This document shows, piece by piece, positions 50,417-59,150 of a stretch of DNA of 64,000 nucleotides. Numbering within the stretch: position 1 is the stretch's first letter; each line of letters starts with the position of its first letter. The stretch lies in assembly GCF_037381185.1 (NCBI RefSeq), contig NZ_JARRQY010000008.1:1-64000 (forward strand), in the 5' to 3' direction. The position numbers and the translations under genes were made by a program. The notes below the pieces were generated by a model, which had not been told where the DNA came from, searched no databases, and saw nothing but the letters and a program-made list of their open reading frames with translations. Source of the DNA: Acidihalobacter_A sp037381185. GTDB lineage: Bacteria > Pseudomonadota > Gammaproteobacteria > DSM-5130 > Acidihalobacteraceae.

Positions 50417-51502
50417 ATGTCTGAACAGGAGCGTTTGCAAGATATCCGCGAGCGTATCGATGCGCTGGACGGCGAGTTGTTGAAACTCATCAGTGAGCGT
50501 GCGCGCTGCGCGGAAGAGGTGGCCAAGGTCAAACGCGGTGGCGGTGGCGACGGTGATTTCTACCGACCCGAGCGCGAGGCGCAGGTGTTGCGTCGCGTGC
50601 AGGCGGAGAATCCCGGCCCGCTGTCCGATGAGGCCATCGCGCGTCTGTTCCGCGAGATCATGTCAGCCTGTTTGGCGCTGGAGGCTCGCCTGCGCGTCGC
50701 TTTCCTCGGTCCGGAAGGCACTTATACGCACGGTGCGGTGCTCAAGCACTTCGGCCACGATGCCGCGCTGGCGCCGATGAATTCTCTGGCGGACGTGTTC
50801 CGCGAAGTCGAGGCCGGCTCCTGCCAGTACGGTGTCGTGCCGATCGAGAATTCCACCGAGGGCGTGGTGAGTCACACGCTCGATCTGTTCGTGCAGTCGC
50901 CGCTCAAGGTCTGCGGTGAAGTACTGGTGCGTATCCATCATCATCTGTTGAGCAAGCACGAGGATCTCGGGGAGGTCAAGCGCGTCTATGCGCATCAGCA
51001 GGCGCTGGCGCAGTGTCGCCGATGGCTTGACGTCAACCTGCCCAAAGCCGATCGCATCGCGCTAACGAGCAATGCAGAAGCGGCCCGTCGTGCCGCCGAG
51101 GAGGAAGGCGCCGCCGCGATCGCAGGAGATACGGCCGCCGAGTTGTACGGCCTGCAGACTGTGCGGCGCAATATCGAAGATCATCCGGACAACACCACCC
51201 GTTTCCTGGTCATCGGCAACCAGGTGGTATCACCGAGCGGCGAGGACAAGACCTCGGTGCTGGTGTCCACGCCTAATCGCCCCGGCGCGCTGCATCGTTT
51301 GCTGACGCCGCTGGCGCTCAACAGTGTGAGCATGACGCGCATCGAGTCGCGTCCGTCGCGCTGCGTCAATTGGGAATATGTGTATTTCTTCGATATCGAG
51401 GGACACGCCGAGGAAGCCAAGGTCAAGGCTGCGCTGGCCGGGCTGCGGCAGGAGGCGGATCTATTCCGGGTTCTGGGGGCTTATCCTCGCGCCGTTCTGT
51501 GA
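50417..51502 (+). CDS. pheA: Bifunctional chorismate mutase / prephenate dehydratase (P-protein)
   Basis: 361 residues. Chorismate mutase AroQ domain (1-90: QDIRERIDALDGELLKLISERARCAEEVAKVK), prephenate dehydratase (about 93-270: VAFLGPEGTYTHGAVLKHFG, then IPIENSTEGVVSHTLDLF and the catalytic NTTRFLVIG) and an ACT domain (about 280-360, with RPGALHRLL and the ESRPSR phenylalanine-sensing motif) appear in order. It makes phenylpyruvate and should be feedback-inhibited by phenylalanine. The ATG at 50417 gives the expected MSEQ start; an in-frame GTG at 50402 is less likely. tyrA follows after 34 bases. Confidence 0.96.
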   Translation: MSEQERLQDIRERIDALDGELLKLISERARCAEEVAKVKRGGGGDGDFYRPEREAQVLRRVQAENPGPLSDEAIARLFREIMSACLALEARLRVAFLGPEGTYTHGAVLKHFGHDAALAPMNSLADVFREVEAGSCQYGVVPIENSTEGVVSHTLDLFVQSPLKVCGEVLVRIHHHLLSKHEDLGEVKRVYAHQQALAQCRRWLDVNLPKADRIALTSNAEAARRAAEEEGAAAIAGDTAAELYGLQTVRRNIEDHPDNTTRFLVIGNQVVSPSGEDKTSVLVSTPNRPGALHRLLTPLALNSVSMTRIESRPSRCVNWEYVYFFDIEGHAEEAKVKAALAGLRQEADLFRVLGAYPRAVL

Positions 51503-51536
51503 GCGACGTGATTCGCGCTAGTCGGGAGTCGGCCCG

Positions 51537-52397
51537 GTGATGATCGAGCGTCTGGCGCTGATCGGCGTCGGGATGATCGGCGGTTCTCTGGCCTTGGCTC
51601 TGCGCCAGGGCGGAGGGTGTCGCGAAATCATCGGCTACGACCGTGACCGCGCCAGTCTGGAACGCGCGGTCGAGCTGGGTATTGTCGATCGATACGAAAC
51701 TAGCGCCTGTGCCGCCGTGCATAGTGCGGATGCCATCGTGCTGGCGACACCGGTCGGCGCGGTCGAGGGCGTGTGTCGGGCCCTGCGCGGGTGCCTGGAC
51801 GAGAACGCGCTGTTGACCGACGTCGGCAGCGTGAAGGGCGGAGTGGTGCGGTCTGTGGAGACTGGCCTGGGGCGTCTGCCGCCGAATTTCGTGCCGGGAC
51901 ATCCGATCGCCGGCAAGGAACGCTCCGGCGTCGAGGCGGCCAGTGCGGACCTGTTTATCGGCCGGCGGATCATACTTACGCCCCTGCCTGGTACTACGTC
52001 CGAGGCGCGTGCCCGCGTGCGTCAGCTTTGGGAGCGTGCTGGTGGCGTCGTGGAGGAAATGGGGGTCGAGCATCACGACGAGGTGCTTGCCGCGACCAGC
52101 CATCTTCCCCATCTGCTTGCATTCGCTTTGGTTGGTAGCCTGTCCGGGTTGGGCGAGCGGGACGAAATCTTTCGCTACGCTGCGGGAGGGTTTCGCGATT
52201 TTACGCGGATCGCCTCGAGCGACCCGGTGATGTGGCGGGACGTGTGCCTGAGCAACCGCGATGCGATTCTTGACGTGCTCGGGCATTTCGAACGCGATCT
52301 GCATGCGCTGAGCGAGTCCATTGCCGCTGGCGACGGCGAGCGGCTACAGGAACTGTTCCAGCGCGCCAAACAGTCTCGGGACCGGTTCAACCACTGA
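51537..52397 (+). CDS. tyrA: Prephenate / arogenate dehydrogenase
   Basis: 286 residues, NAD(P)-dependent TyrA without fused mutase or ACT domain. The Rossmann motif LALIGVGMIGGSLALAL is at 6-22, then ATPVGAV and VGSVKGGVV, and the catalytic-site PGHPIAGKERSGVEAA, followed by the helical C-terminal half (TSHLPHLLAFAL, and FRDFTRIASSDPVMWRDV). It supplies hydroxyphenylpyruvate, or tyrosine from arogenate. GTG at 51537 is eight bases from GGGAG; the ATG at 51540 is equally possible. It lies between pheA and aroA, completing an aromatic amino-acid group. Confidence 0.94.
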   Translation: MMIERLALIGVGMIGGSLALALRQGGGCREIIGYDRDRASLERAVELGIVDRYETSACAAVHSADAIVLATPVGAVEGVCRALRGCLDENALLTDVGSVKGGVVRSVETGLGRLPPNFVPGHPIAGKERSGVEAASADLFIGRRIILTPLPGTTSEARARVRQLWERAGGVVEEMGVEHHDEVLAATSHLPHLLAFALVGSLSGLGERDEIFRYAAGGFRDFTRIASSDPVMWRDVCLSNRDAILDVLGHFERDLHALSESIAAGDGERLQELFQRAKQSRDRFNH

Positions 52398-52454
52398 ACC
52401 GCGGCGGTCGTTCGCAAGACAACGGTTTCAAACAAATACCAACAGGGCCTTTCG

Positions 52455-53771
52455 ATGCATGGCTTGAATCAGCGCTATACCGTTCGCCCCGGAGGGCGCC
52501 TTGCCGGGCGCTTGCGCGTGCCGGGCGACAAATCCATTTCGCACCGTGCGATCATGTTCGGCGGTCTTGCCGAGGGAGTGACCGAGGTCGACGGTTTCCT
52601 GGAGGGAGCCGATTGTCTGGCGACGCTGGCCGCATTCCAGGCCATGGGCGTGCAGGTGGAAACGCTGGGGGCAGGGCATGTGCGCGTGCACGGGGTCGGA
52701 TTGCACGGCCTACAGGAACCTGCCGGTCCGCTGGATCTGGGTAATTCCGGAACCGCTATGCGGCTGATGGCCGGGGTGCTCGCCGGCCAGGTGTTCGACA
52801 GCACGATGGTCGGCGACGCTTCGCTGTCGCGCCGACCCATGCGGCGGATCACCGAGCCGCTGGCGCTGATGGGGGCACGGATCGAAACCGCCCAGAATGG
52901 AACACCGCCGCTGCGGGTGCGCGGTGGCCAGCGCTTGAACGGGCTGGACTACGCGATGCCGGTGGCCAGCGCCCAAGTCAAGTCGGCCTTGTTGCTGGCT
53001 GGCCTGTATGCCGAGGGCGAGACCTGCGTGACCGAACCGGCGCCGACTCGCGACCATACGGAGCGTATGTTGACGGGCTTCGGCTATGAGGTGAAGCGCG
53101 ACGGTGCGAGGATCTGTCTGCAGGGCGGAGGGATCTTGAGCGGTGGCAGGGTGGAGGTGCCGGCGGACATTTCCTCGGCAGCGTTCTTTCTGGTCGGGGC
53201 GAGCGTCGCGCCGGGTTCCGATCTGCTGTTGGAACACGTCGGTATCAATCCGACGCGTACCGGGGTGATCGACATCCTGCGCCTGATGGGCGCCGATATC
53301 GAAGTGCTTGAAGAGCGTGAAGTGGGCGGCGAGCCGGTCGCTAATCTGCGCGTGCGCCACGCGCCGTTGCACGGCATCGAGATTCCGGAAACGCTGGTGC
53401 CCTTGGCGATCGACGAGTTCCCCGCCTTGTTTGTCGCTGCCGCCTGTGCCGAGGGTGAAACCCGTCTGAGCGGGGCGGCGGAACTGCGCGTGAAGGAGAG
53501 CGATCGCATTCAGGTGATGGCCGATGGCCTTGTGGCGCTGGGCGTGGATGCCGAACCGCAGGCCGACGGCATCGTGATACGGGGCGGCGAGCTTGGCGGC
53601 GGGACGGTGGATAGTCACGGTGATCATCGTATCGCCATGGCCTTCGCGATGGCCGGTCTGAGGGCTGCGTGGGAGATTGTGGTGAACGATTGCGCCAACG
53701 TGGAGACCTCCTTCCCGGGGTTCGTCGCCACGGCGTGTGCCGCAGGGCTCGAAGTGGCGGTGGAAGCATGA
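52455..53771 (+). CDS. aroA: 3-phosphoshikimate 1-carboxyvinyltransferase (EPSP synthase), class II-like
   Basis: 438 residues. The shikimate-pathway enzyme shows VPGDKSISHRAIMFGGLAEG at the start, LDLGNSGTAMRLMAGVLAG (residues about 93-111) and the C-terminal RVKESDRIQVMADGL and DHRIAMAFAMAGL. The N-terminal SISHRAIMF and the GNSGTAMRLM block resemble class II enzymes (Bacillus-like) rather than E. coli AroA (class I reads GNAGTAMRPL). Class II enzymes are often less sensitive to glyphosate; this is family knowledge and not shown here. It overlaps cmk by four bases. Confidence 0.95.
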   Translation: MHGLNQRYTVRPGGRLAGRLRVPGDKSISHRAIMFGGLAEGVTEVDGFLEGADCLATLAAFQAMGVQVETLGAGHVRVHGVGLHGLQEPAGPLDLGNSGTAMRLMAGVLAGQVFDSTMVGDASLSRRPMRRITEPLALMGARIETAQNGTPPLRVRGGQRLNGLDYAMPVASAQVKSALLLAGLYAEGETCVTEPAPTRDHTERMLTGFGYEVKRDGARICLQGGGILSGGRVEVPADISSAAFFLVGASVAPGSDLLLEHVGINPTRTGVIDILRLMGADIEVLEEREVGGEPVANLRVRHAPLHGIEIPETLVPLAIDEFPALFVAAACAEGETRLSGAAELRVKESDRIQVMADGLVALGVDAEPQADGIVIRGGELGGGTVDSHGDHRIAMAFAMAGLRAAWEIVVNDCANVETSFPGFVATACAAGLEVAVEA

Positions 53772-54454
53772 GCGTTTCTTCTCCCGCTCCGGTGCTCACC
53801 ATCGATGGCCCTAGCGGTTCGGGCAAGGGCACCATCAGCCGTTTGCTGGCGGAAGAGCTCGGCTGGCATCTGCTCGACAGCGGCGCGCTGTACCGCTTGG
53901 TGGCGCTTGCGGCCGAGCGCAGGTCGGTTGCCTTAGACGACGTCGAGGGCTTGCGGAAGGTGGCTGTCGAGTTGAGGGTGGAGTTTCCGCTGGTCGAGGG
54001 CGGCAGCCGTGTTCATCTGGAAGGCGATGACGTGACCTTGGCCATCCGCGCCGAGGAATGTGGCGTGGCGGCCTCCAAGGTGGCGGCGCTGCCTGCCGTG
54101 CGCGATGCCCTGCTTGAACGCCAGCGCGTCTTTCGACAGGCACCCGGGCTGGTAGCGGACGGGCGTGACATGGGAACTGTGGTGTTTCCTGACGCGCCGC
54201 TCAAGATATTTCTTACCGCCAGCGTGGCTTCACGAGCCGATCGGCGCTGGAAACAGTTGAGAGAACAGGGGGTTGATGCTAACCTTGACGCCCTTTACCA
54301 AGATCTGGCGGAACGTGACGCACGTGATGCGCAACGTTCCATATCGCCGTTGAAGGCGGCGCAGGACGCGGTGACGGTCGATTCGACCGCGATGGACATA
54401 CCGGCCGTGATGGCCCGGATCCTGTCCCTGATCGCGGATCGAGGCGTGCAGTAG
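53768..54454 (+). CDS. cmk: Cytidylate kinase
   Basis: 228 residues. The P-loop is DGPSGSGKGTISRLLAE (residues about 13-29), followed by LDSGALYR, the CMP-binding region ADGRDMGTVVFPDAPLKIFL and the lid sequence RDAQRSISPLK. Cmk phosphorylates CMP and dCMP. The ATG at 53768 overlaps the aroA stop (ATGA), giving direct coupling. It is followed by rpsA after 109 bases, the conserved cmk-rpsA-ihfB arrangement of gammaproteobacteria. Confidence 0.96.
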   Translation: MSVSSPAPVLTIDGPSGSGKGTISRLLAEELGWHLLDSGALYRLVALAAERRSVALDDVEGLRKVAVELRVEFPLVEGGSRVHLEGDDVTLAIRAEECGVAASKVAALPAVRDALLERQRVFRQAPGLVADGRDMGTVVFPDAPLKIFLTASVASRADRRWKQLREQGVDANLDALYQDLAERDARDAQRSISPLKAAQDAVTVDSTAMDIPAVMARILSLIADRGVQ

Positions 54455-54519
54455 AAGTACCAACCTGGAATGGCGGAAGCCGTGGAGCGCGGTTCCGCTT
54501 GTGTTCAACACAACCCGGT

Positions 54520-54535
54520 ACGCAAGCAATTGCGT
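54520..54535 (+). promoter_or_regulatory. rpsA leader hairpin with GCAA tetraloop
   Basis: ACGCAA (54520-54525) and TTGCGT (54530-54535) enclose a GCAA (GNRA) loop, 28 bases before the rpsA ATG. rpsA lacks a clear Shine-Dalgarno sequence. In E. coli the structured rpsA leader is the target of S1 autoregulation, so this hairpin may serve the same purpose. Confidence 0.4.
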
Positions 54536-54563
54536 GGCGGTTATTGCGAGTCAAATCAACATT

Positions 54564-56237
54564 ATGAGCGAGAGTTTTGCGCAGCTTCTAGAAGAGAGCA
54601 TGGCCTACACGGAGATGAAGCCGGGTGCCATTCTCAACGCCACCGTGCTGGAGATTACCCCGGACGTGGTGATGGTCAACGCCGGCCTGAAATCCGAAGG
54701 CGTGATCCCGACCGAGCAGTTCTACAACGACCGCGGTGAACTCGAAGTGGCGGTCGGCGATGTGGTCGAGGTTGCCCTCGATGCCGTCGAAGACGGTTTC
54801 GGCGAAACGCGACTCTCGCGTGAAAAAGCCAAGCGCGCCAAGGCTTGGAAGGTCCTGGAAGAGGCTTTCGAGAACGAAGAGGTCGTCACCGGCAAGATCA
54901 CCGGCAAGGTCAAGGGTGGTTTTACCGTCGACATCAACGACATCCGCGCGTTCCTGCCGGGTTCGCTGGTCGACGTGCGTCCCGTGCGCGATACGGCCTA
55001 CCTCGAAGGCAAGGATCTGGAATTCAAGGTCATCAAGCTGGATCGCCGCCGCAACAACGTCGTGGTGTCCCGCCGTGCCGTGGTCGAGTCCGAGTACAGC
55101 GCCGAGCGCGAAGCGCTGCTCGAAAGCCTGCACGAAGGCCAGGTGCTCAAGGGTGTGGTCAAGAACCTCACCGATTATGGTGCGTTCCTGGACCTCGGCG
55201 GCATCGACGGTTTGCTGCACATCACCGACATGGCGTGGAAGCGCGTCAAGCATCCTTCCGAAGTCGTCAACATCGGCGACGAGATCGAGGTCAAGGTGCT
55301 CAAGTTCGACCGCGAGCGCAACCGCGTGTCCCTCGGCCTCAAGCAGCTGGGCGAGGATCCGTGGGTCGATATCAGCCGCCGCTACCCGGTCAACACCCGT
55401 CTGTTCGGCAAGGTGACCAACATCACCGATTACGGCTGTTTCGTCGAGATCGAGGACGGCGTCGAAGGTCTGGTGCACGTATCCGAGATCGATTGGACCA
55501 ACAAGAACGTGAACCCGGCCAAGGTCGTTGCTATCAGCGACGAGGTGGAGGTCATGATCCTCGACATCGACGAGGAGCGCCGCCGCATCTCGCTGGGCAT
55601 GAAGCAGTGCCTGCCCAATCCGTGGGAAGATTTCGCGCAGAATTTCAACAAGAACGACCGCGTCAGCGGCACCATCAAGTCGATCACCGATTTCGGTATC
55701 TTCGTCGGCCTGGACGGCGGCATCGACGGTCTGGTGCACCTGTCGGACATCTCCTGGCACGTGCCTGGCGAAGAGGCTGTTCGTAGCTACAAGAAGGGCG
55801 ACGAGATCGAAGCGGTCGTGCTGGCCGTCGATCCGGAGCGCGAGCGCATCTCGCTGGGCGTCAAGCAGTTGGACAAGGACCCCTTCTCCAATTTCGTGGC
55901 CGAGCATCCCAAGGGCAGTATCCTCAACGGCACCGTGACCGAAGTCGATGCCAAGGCGGCTGTCATCGACCTGGGTGACGAGATCATCGGTACCCTGCGT
56001 GCGTCCGAGCTGTCGCGTGATCGCGTGGAAGATGCGCGCACCGTGCTCAACGTCGGCGATCAGGTCGAGGCTAAGTTCATCGGTGTCGATCGCAAGAACC
56101 GCACGATCACCTTGTCGATCAAGGCCAAGGAGTTCGCCGAGGAAGCCGAGGTTTTGCAGGACTACAGCAGTAGCGGTTCCGCGACGACTTCGCTGGGTGA
56201 GCTGCTGAAGGAAAAGATGGGCCAGAACAATTCCTGA
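54564..56237 (+). CDS. rpsA: 30S ribosomal protein S1
   Basis: 557 residues, exactly the E. coli length, with six S1/OB repeats. Repeats 1-2 bind the ribosome and the others bind mRNA; repeated blocks such as GVVKNLTDYGAFLDLGGIDGLLHITDMAW, GKVTNITDYGCFVEIEDGVEGLVHVSE and GTIKSITDFGIFVGLDGGIDGLVHLSD are seen in order (key parts TDYGAFLDLGG, TDYGCFVEIEDG, TDFGIFVGLDGG). The ATG at 54564 (SESFAQLLEES) matches the family start. There is no clear ribosome site, as usual for rpsA. ihfB follows after 78 bases. Confidence 0.97.
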   Translation: MSESFAQLLEESMAYTEMKPGAILNATVLEITPDVVMVNAGLKSEGVIPTEQFYNDRGELEVAVGDVVEVALDAVEDGFGETRLSREKAKRAKAWKVLEEAFENEEVVTGKITGKVKGGFTVDINDIRAFLPGSLVDVRPVRDTAYLEGKDLEFKVIKLDRRRNNVVVSRRAVVESEYSAEREALLESLHEGQVLKGVVKNLTDYGAFLDLGGIDGLLHITDMAWKRVKHPSEVVNIGDEIEVKVLKFDRERNRVSLGLKQLGEDPWVDISRRYPVNTRLFGKVTNITDYGCFVEIEDGVEGLVHVSEIDWTNKNVNPAKVVAISDEVEVMILDIDEERRRISLGMKQCLPNPWEDFAQNFNKNDRVSGTIKSITDFGIFVGLDGGIDGLVHLSDISWHVPGEEAVRSYKKGDEIEAVVLAVDPERERISLGVKQLDKDPFSNFVAEHPKGSILNGTVTEVDAKAAVIDLGDEIIGTLRASELSRDRVEDARTVLNVGDQVEAKFIGVDRKNRTITLSIKAKEFAEEAEVLQDYSSSGSATTSLGELLKEKMGQNNS

Positions 56238-56264
56238 TCAGAGCCCATTAGAGCAATAAGAATG

Positions 56265-56291
56265 CTCCCCGGTGTTCTCAGCGCCGGGGAG
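56265..56291 (+). promoter_or_regulatory. 8-bp GC hairpin between rpsA and ihfB
   Basis: CTCCCCGG (56265-56272) pairs with CCGGGGAG (56284-56291) over an 11-base loop. The following sequence is A-rich rather than T-rich, so it may be an attenuating or mRNA-end-protecting structure that lowers ihfB relative to rpsA. Confidence 0.4.
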
Positions 56292-56315
56292 GCACAAAAG
56301 CAGTAGGGATGCTTC

Positions 56316-56597
56316 ATGACAAAGTCTGAATTGATTGAAGCCCTTGCGCGTAAGCATGACCATCTGCATGCGCGCGACGTGGAGCTGTCCGTCAAAACGT
56401 TGTTGGAGCAGATGAGTAACGCTCTGGCATCCGGGGAAAGAATCGAAATCCGGGGGTTCGGTAGTTTTGCACTGCATTACCGACCGCCGAGAGTCGGTCG
56501 AAATCCGAAGACCGGCGAATCCGTTCCTCTACCGGGTAAGCATGTTCCTCATTTCAAACCGGGCAAGGAATTGAGGGAACGCGTCAATTCCGAATGA
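56316..56597 (+). CDS. ihfB: Integration host factor subunit beta
   Basis: 93 residues of the HU/IHF family. It begins MTKSELIEALARKH as IHF-beta does, and the DNA-intercalating loop GRNPKTGESVPLPGKHVPHFKPGKELRERVN carries the proline (RNPKTG) that wedges into DNA. IHF bends DNA about 160 degrees in replication, recombination and sigma-54 promoters. The alpha subunit gene is elsewhere. The position after rpsA and the GEESV-type arm distinguish it from HU. Confidence 0.96.
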   Translation: MTKSELIEALARKHDHLHARDVELSVKTLLEQMSNALASGERIEIRGFGSFALHYRPPRVGRNPKTGESVPLPGKHVPHFKPGKELRERVNSE

Positions 56598-56612
56598 GTC
56601 CAAAACGATTTG

Positions 56613-56633
56613 AACGGGTCGCCATGCGGCCCG
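56613..56633 (+). terminator. Candidate terminator after ihfB
   Basis: ACGGGTCGC (56613-56621) and GCGGCCCGT (56625-56633) form a nine-pair stem with one T-G and a CAT loop. It is followed by CTTCGT, a weak T tract. The rest of the 281-base spacer to lapA shows no gene; CATATA (56855) with TTGCGC (56831) is a possible lapA promoter at 18-base spacing. Confidence 0.5.
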
Positions 56634-56878
56634 TCTTCGTATGTGGACCCGGATTCGGGGCCGCGAACCGCGGTCTCCTGTCCGATTTCGCCCGATCTGT
56701 TAAAGTCTCCCGCTAACGTAGAGGTTGGTCCTGTCCCGATGGACAAGGTGCCGTTCCGAGATGTTCTGGCGGCACCCGGCTGGGTGAAACGAATCCATCG
56801 GTATTCCCTAATTAACGCAGAAACGACTGTTTGCGCAGCAGTGCGGCAGAGCTTCATATATAGCGAGGTTCCGATTCC

Positions 56879-57172
56879 ATGCGAAAAGTGCTGTCGATCA
56901 TTTTCGTATTGATCCTAATGTTCATCGCTCTGGCGTTTACCACGCTGAATCTCGGTGTGGTGGCGCTGAATTTCTACTTCATCAGCGTGACCTTGCCGAT
57001 CGCGGTGGCGGTGTTCGGCCTGATGCTGATCGGTGCCGTGTTGGGCGGAGTGGTCTCCAGTCTGTTGTGGATGGGCAAGACGACTGAGCTGCGCCGTCTG
57101 CGCCGCAAGCTGGCCGAGCGCGAAAAGGAACTCGATTCGCTGCGTAACCTTCCGCTCAAGGATTCGACCTGA
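56879..57172 (+). CDS. lapA: LapA family inner membrane protein
   Basis: 97 residues with two membrane segments (about 4-22 and 38-62) joined by a short loop containing TTLNLGVVALNF. A charged coiled-coil C-terminus rich in Arg, Lys and Glu follows. This is the LapA (YciS/DUF1049) pattern. LapA works with LapB to balance lipopolysaccharide synthesis by presenting LpxC to FtsH. Its stop overlaps the lapB start by one base (TGATG). The ATG at 56879 puts the first membrane segment at residue 4. Confidence 0.92.
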   Translation: MRKVLSIIFVLILMFIALAFTTLNLGVVALNFYFISVTLPIAVAVFGLMLIGAVLGGVVSSLLWMGKTTELRRLRRKLAEREKELDSLRNLPLKDST

Positions 57173-58362
57173 TGCCCGAGCTGCTGTGGCTGCTGCTGCC
57201 ACTCGCCGCAGCGACCGGCTGGTGGTCCGGGCTTCGTTATGCGCGGCGTGCGGCGCAAGGCCGTAGCAGCGGCTTTCGGGACGATTATCTCAAGGGTTTG
57301 AATTATCTCCTCAACGAGCAGCCCGACAAGGCCCTCGAACTCTTCGTGCGCATGGTCGAGGTGGATTCGGAAACGGTCGATACGCACCTGCTGCTCGGCA
57401 GTCTGTTCCGTAAACGCGGGGAGGTCGAGCGGGCCATACGCATTCATCAAAATCTAATCGCCCGCCCTCACCTGGAGGGGCGGCACCGGGCCACTGCGCT
57501 GCTGGAACTCGGCAAGGACTATATGCATGCCGGTTTGCTCGATCGTGCAGAGGGTCTGTACAAGGAATTGCTCGGCACCGGCTATCTGAGGGCCGAAGCC
57601 AATCGCGAATTGCAGCGGATCTACGAACAGGAAAAGGACTGGGCGAACGCGATTCGTTACGCAGAGGCCTCGCAACTGGCGTCCGGTGAACCGGGGCAGG
57701 CGGTTATCGCCCACTACTGGTGCGAGTCGGCTGAGAATCAACGTCGCGCGGGGCGCCCGCGGCTTGCGCTGGAGCATGCGAAACAGGCCATGTCGCGTGA
57801 TGCGGCTAGCGTGCGTGCCGGGATTCTGCTGGGGGATCTCGCGCTGGAGGATCGCGATACGCGCCTTGCGGGTCGGTACTACGCGCGGGTGATGGAGCAG
57901 GATCCTGAGTATTTGCCCTTGGTGTTTCCCAAGCTGAGCGAGGTTTTCCGTCTGTCCGGAGACCGCCGCGGGTTTATGCGTCTGCTGACGCGTCTCAGCG
58001 CGCATGATCGCGATGGCGAGGCGGTGATCTATCTTGCCCGGGTGCTGCTCGAACAGGGGGATGAGCGGGAAGCGAGGCATGTGTTGCTGTCGGAAATCGA
58101 GCGTCAGGTGGCGCCGGTACGGTTGTTACGCGAATACATCGCATTGGAGCAGATGCACTTCGACGATGATGTCGATCGCCTGCTGGGTGTGGTGGTACGG
58201 GTGCTCGACGAGTATCTGGCGCAATGGTTCGGCTATCGCTGTACGCAATGCGGCTTCAGGTCGCGAAACCTCTTTTGGCAGTGTCCGGGCTGCCATCGCT
58301 GGGGCACGATCAAGCCCTACAACTCTCCCGACGATCAACCTGGAGTCCACAAGCATGTCTGA
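57172..58362 (+). CDS. lapB: Lipopolysaccharide assembly protein B (LapB/YciM)
   Basis: 396 residues. One N-terminal membrane anchor (about 3-20) is followed by the conserved DYLKGLNYLLNEQPDKALELF and a long series of TPR helices to about residue 330. A rubredoxin-type metal site then closes the protein: C-T-Q-C-G in YRCTQCGF and C-P-G-C in WQCPGCHRWGT. LapB acts as adaptor for FtsH-dependent LpxC turnover. It is coupled to lapA by a one-base overlap and to pyrF by an eight-base overlap. Confidence 0.95.
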   Translation: MPELLWLLLPLAAATGWWSGLRYARRAAQGRSSGFRDDYLKGLNYLLNEQPDKALELFVRMVEVDSETVDTHLLLGSLFRKRGEVERAIRIHQNLIARPHLEGRHRATALLELGKDYMHAGLLDRAEGLYKELLGTGYLRAEANRELQRIYEQEKDWANAIRYAEASQLASGEPGQAVIAHYWCESAENQRRAGRPRLALEHAKQAMSRDAASVRAGILLGDLALEDRDTRLAGRYYARVMEQDPEYLPLVFPKLSEVFRLSGDRRGFMRLLTRLSAHDRDGEAVIYLARVLLEQGDEREARHVLLSEIERQVAPVRLLREYIALEQMHFDDDVDRLLGVVVRVLDEYLAQWFGYRCTQCGFRSRNLFWQCPGCHRWGTIKPYNSPDDQPGVHKHV

Positions 58363-59056
58363 ACGTCCCGTCATCGTTGCGTTGGATTTTCCGGATGCGG
58401 CTCCTGCGCTCGAATTCGCGTCGCGGCTGGATCCTGAGTTGTGTCGGGTGAAGGTTGGTTTCGAATTGTTCGTGGTTGCCGGCCCGAGGTTGGTGGAGCA
58501 ACTGGTGAGCCGCGGTTTCGAAGTGTTTCTGGATTTGAAGTTCCACGACATCCCGAATACGGTGGCGGCAGCTTGCAGAGCCGCCGCCGGTTTGGGTGTG
58601 TGGATGTTGAACCTGCATGCCGGTGGTGGAGCGGCGATGATGCAGGCTGCGCGGGAGGCGCTGGATGGTGTCGGTGGCCAACGCCCGTTGCTGATCGCGG
58701 TTACTGTGCTGACCTCCATGGACGATGGCGACTTGCGCCAGGTGGGTGTGTCCGATGATGCCCTCGATCAGGTCCTGCGTCTGGCCCGGCTGACCTATGA
58801 ATGTGGATTGGACGGGGTTGTCTGCTCGGCTGCGGAGACGCCGGAGCTGCGCATCGCGTTGCCGGACGACTTCGTGCTGGTGACGCCCGGTATTCGTCCG
58901 GCTGATGCCGAAGCGGGCGATCAGAAGCGGGTTGTGACGCCGAATGAGGCGCTGCGTATCGGCTCCGACTATCTGGTGATCGGTCGGCCGATCACCAAAG
59001 CTGCGGATCCCTTGGAACGTCTGAAGGCCATTGTTTCGAGCCTGGCTGCTTGCTGA
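58355..59056 (+). CDS. pyrF: Orotidine 5'-phosphate decarboxylase
   Basis: 233 residues, the last step of UMP synthesis. The catalytic block FLDLKFHDIPNTV (Asp-Lys-His-Asp charge network) is intact, with VALDFPDAA at the start and TPGIRP and IGRPIT as phosphate-binding loops at the end. The ATG at 58355 overlaps the lapB stop by eight bases. The lapA-lapB-pyrF order is the same as in E. coli. It ends the long housekeeping cluster. Confidence 0.96.
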   Translation: MSERPVIVALDFPDAAPALEFASRLDPELCRVKVGFELFVVAGPRLVEQLVSRGFEVFLDLKFHDIPNTVAAACRAAAGLGVWMLNLHAGGGAAMMQAAREALDGVGGQRPLLIAVTVLTSMDDGDLRQVGVSDDALDQVLRLARLTYECGLDGVVCSAAETPELRIALPDDFVLVTPGIRPADAEAGDQKRVVTPNEALRIGSDYLVIGRPITKAADPLERLKAIVSSLAAC

Positions 59057-59150
59057 AAAAGTCGATGATGTTAGGATGTCGATGCCTTATATATAGTGTG
59101 GTATATGGGGTAGGGCTAATCGATAACCAGCTACAACAGGAGTCATAACG

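Noticed and set aside
54588..55907. 439-codon minus-strand open frame
   Set aside because: Antisense to rpsA; repetitive because S1 itself is repetitive.
56265..56291. rpsA-ihfB hairpin as a true intrinsic terminator
   Set aside because: The stem is good, but the following bases are A-rich rather than T-rich and ihfB usually shares the transcript.
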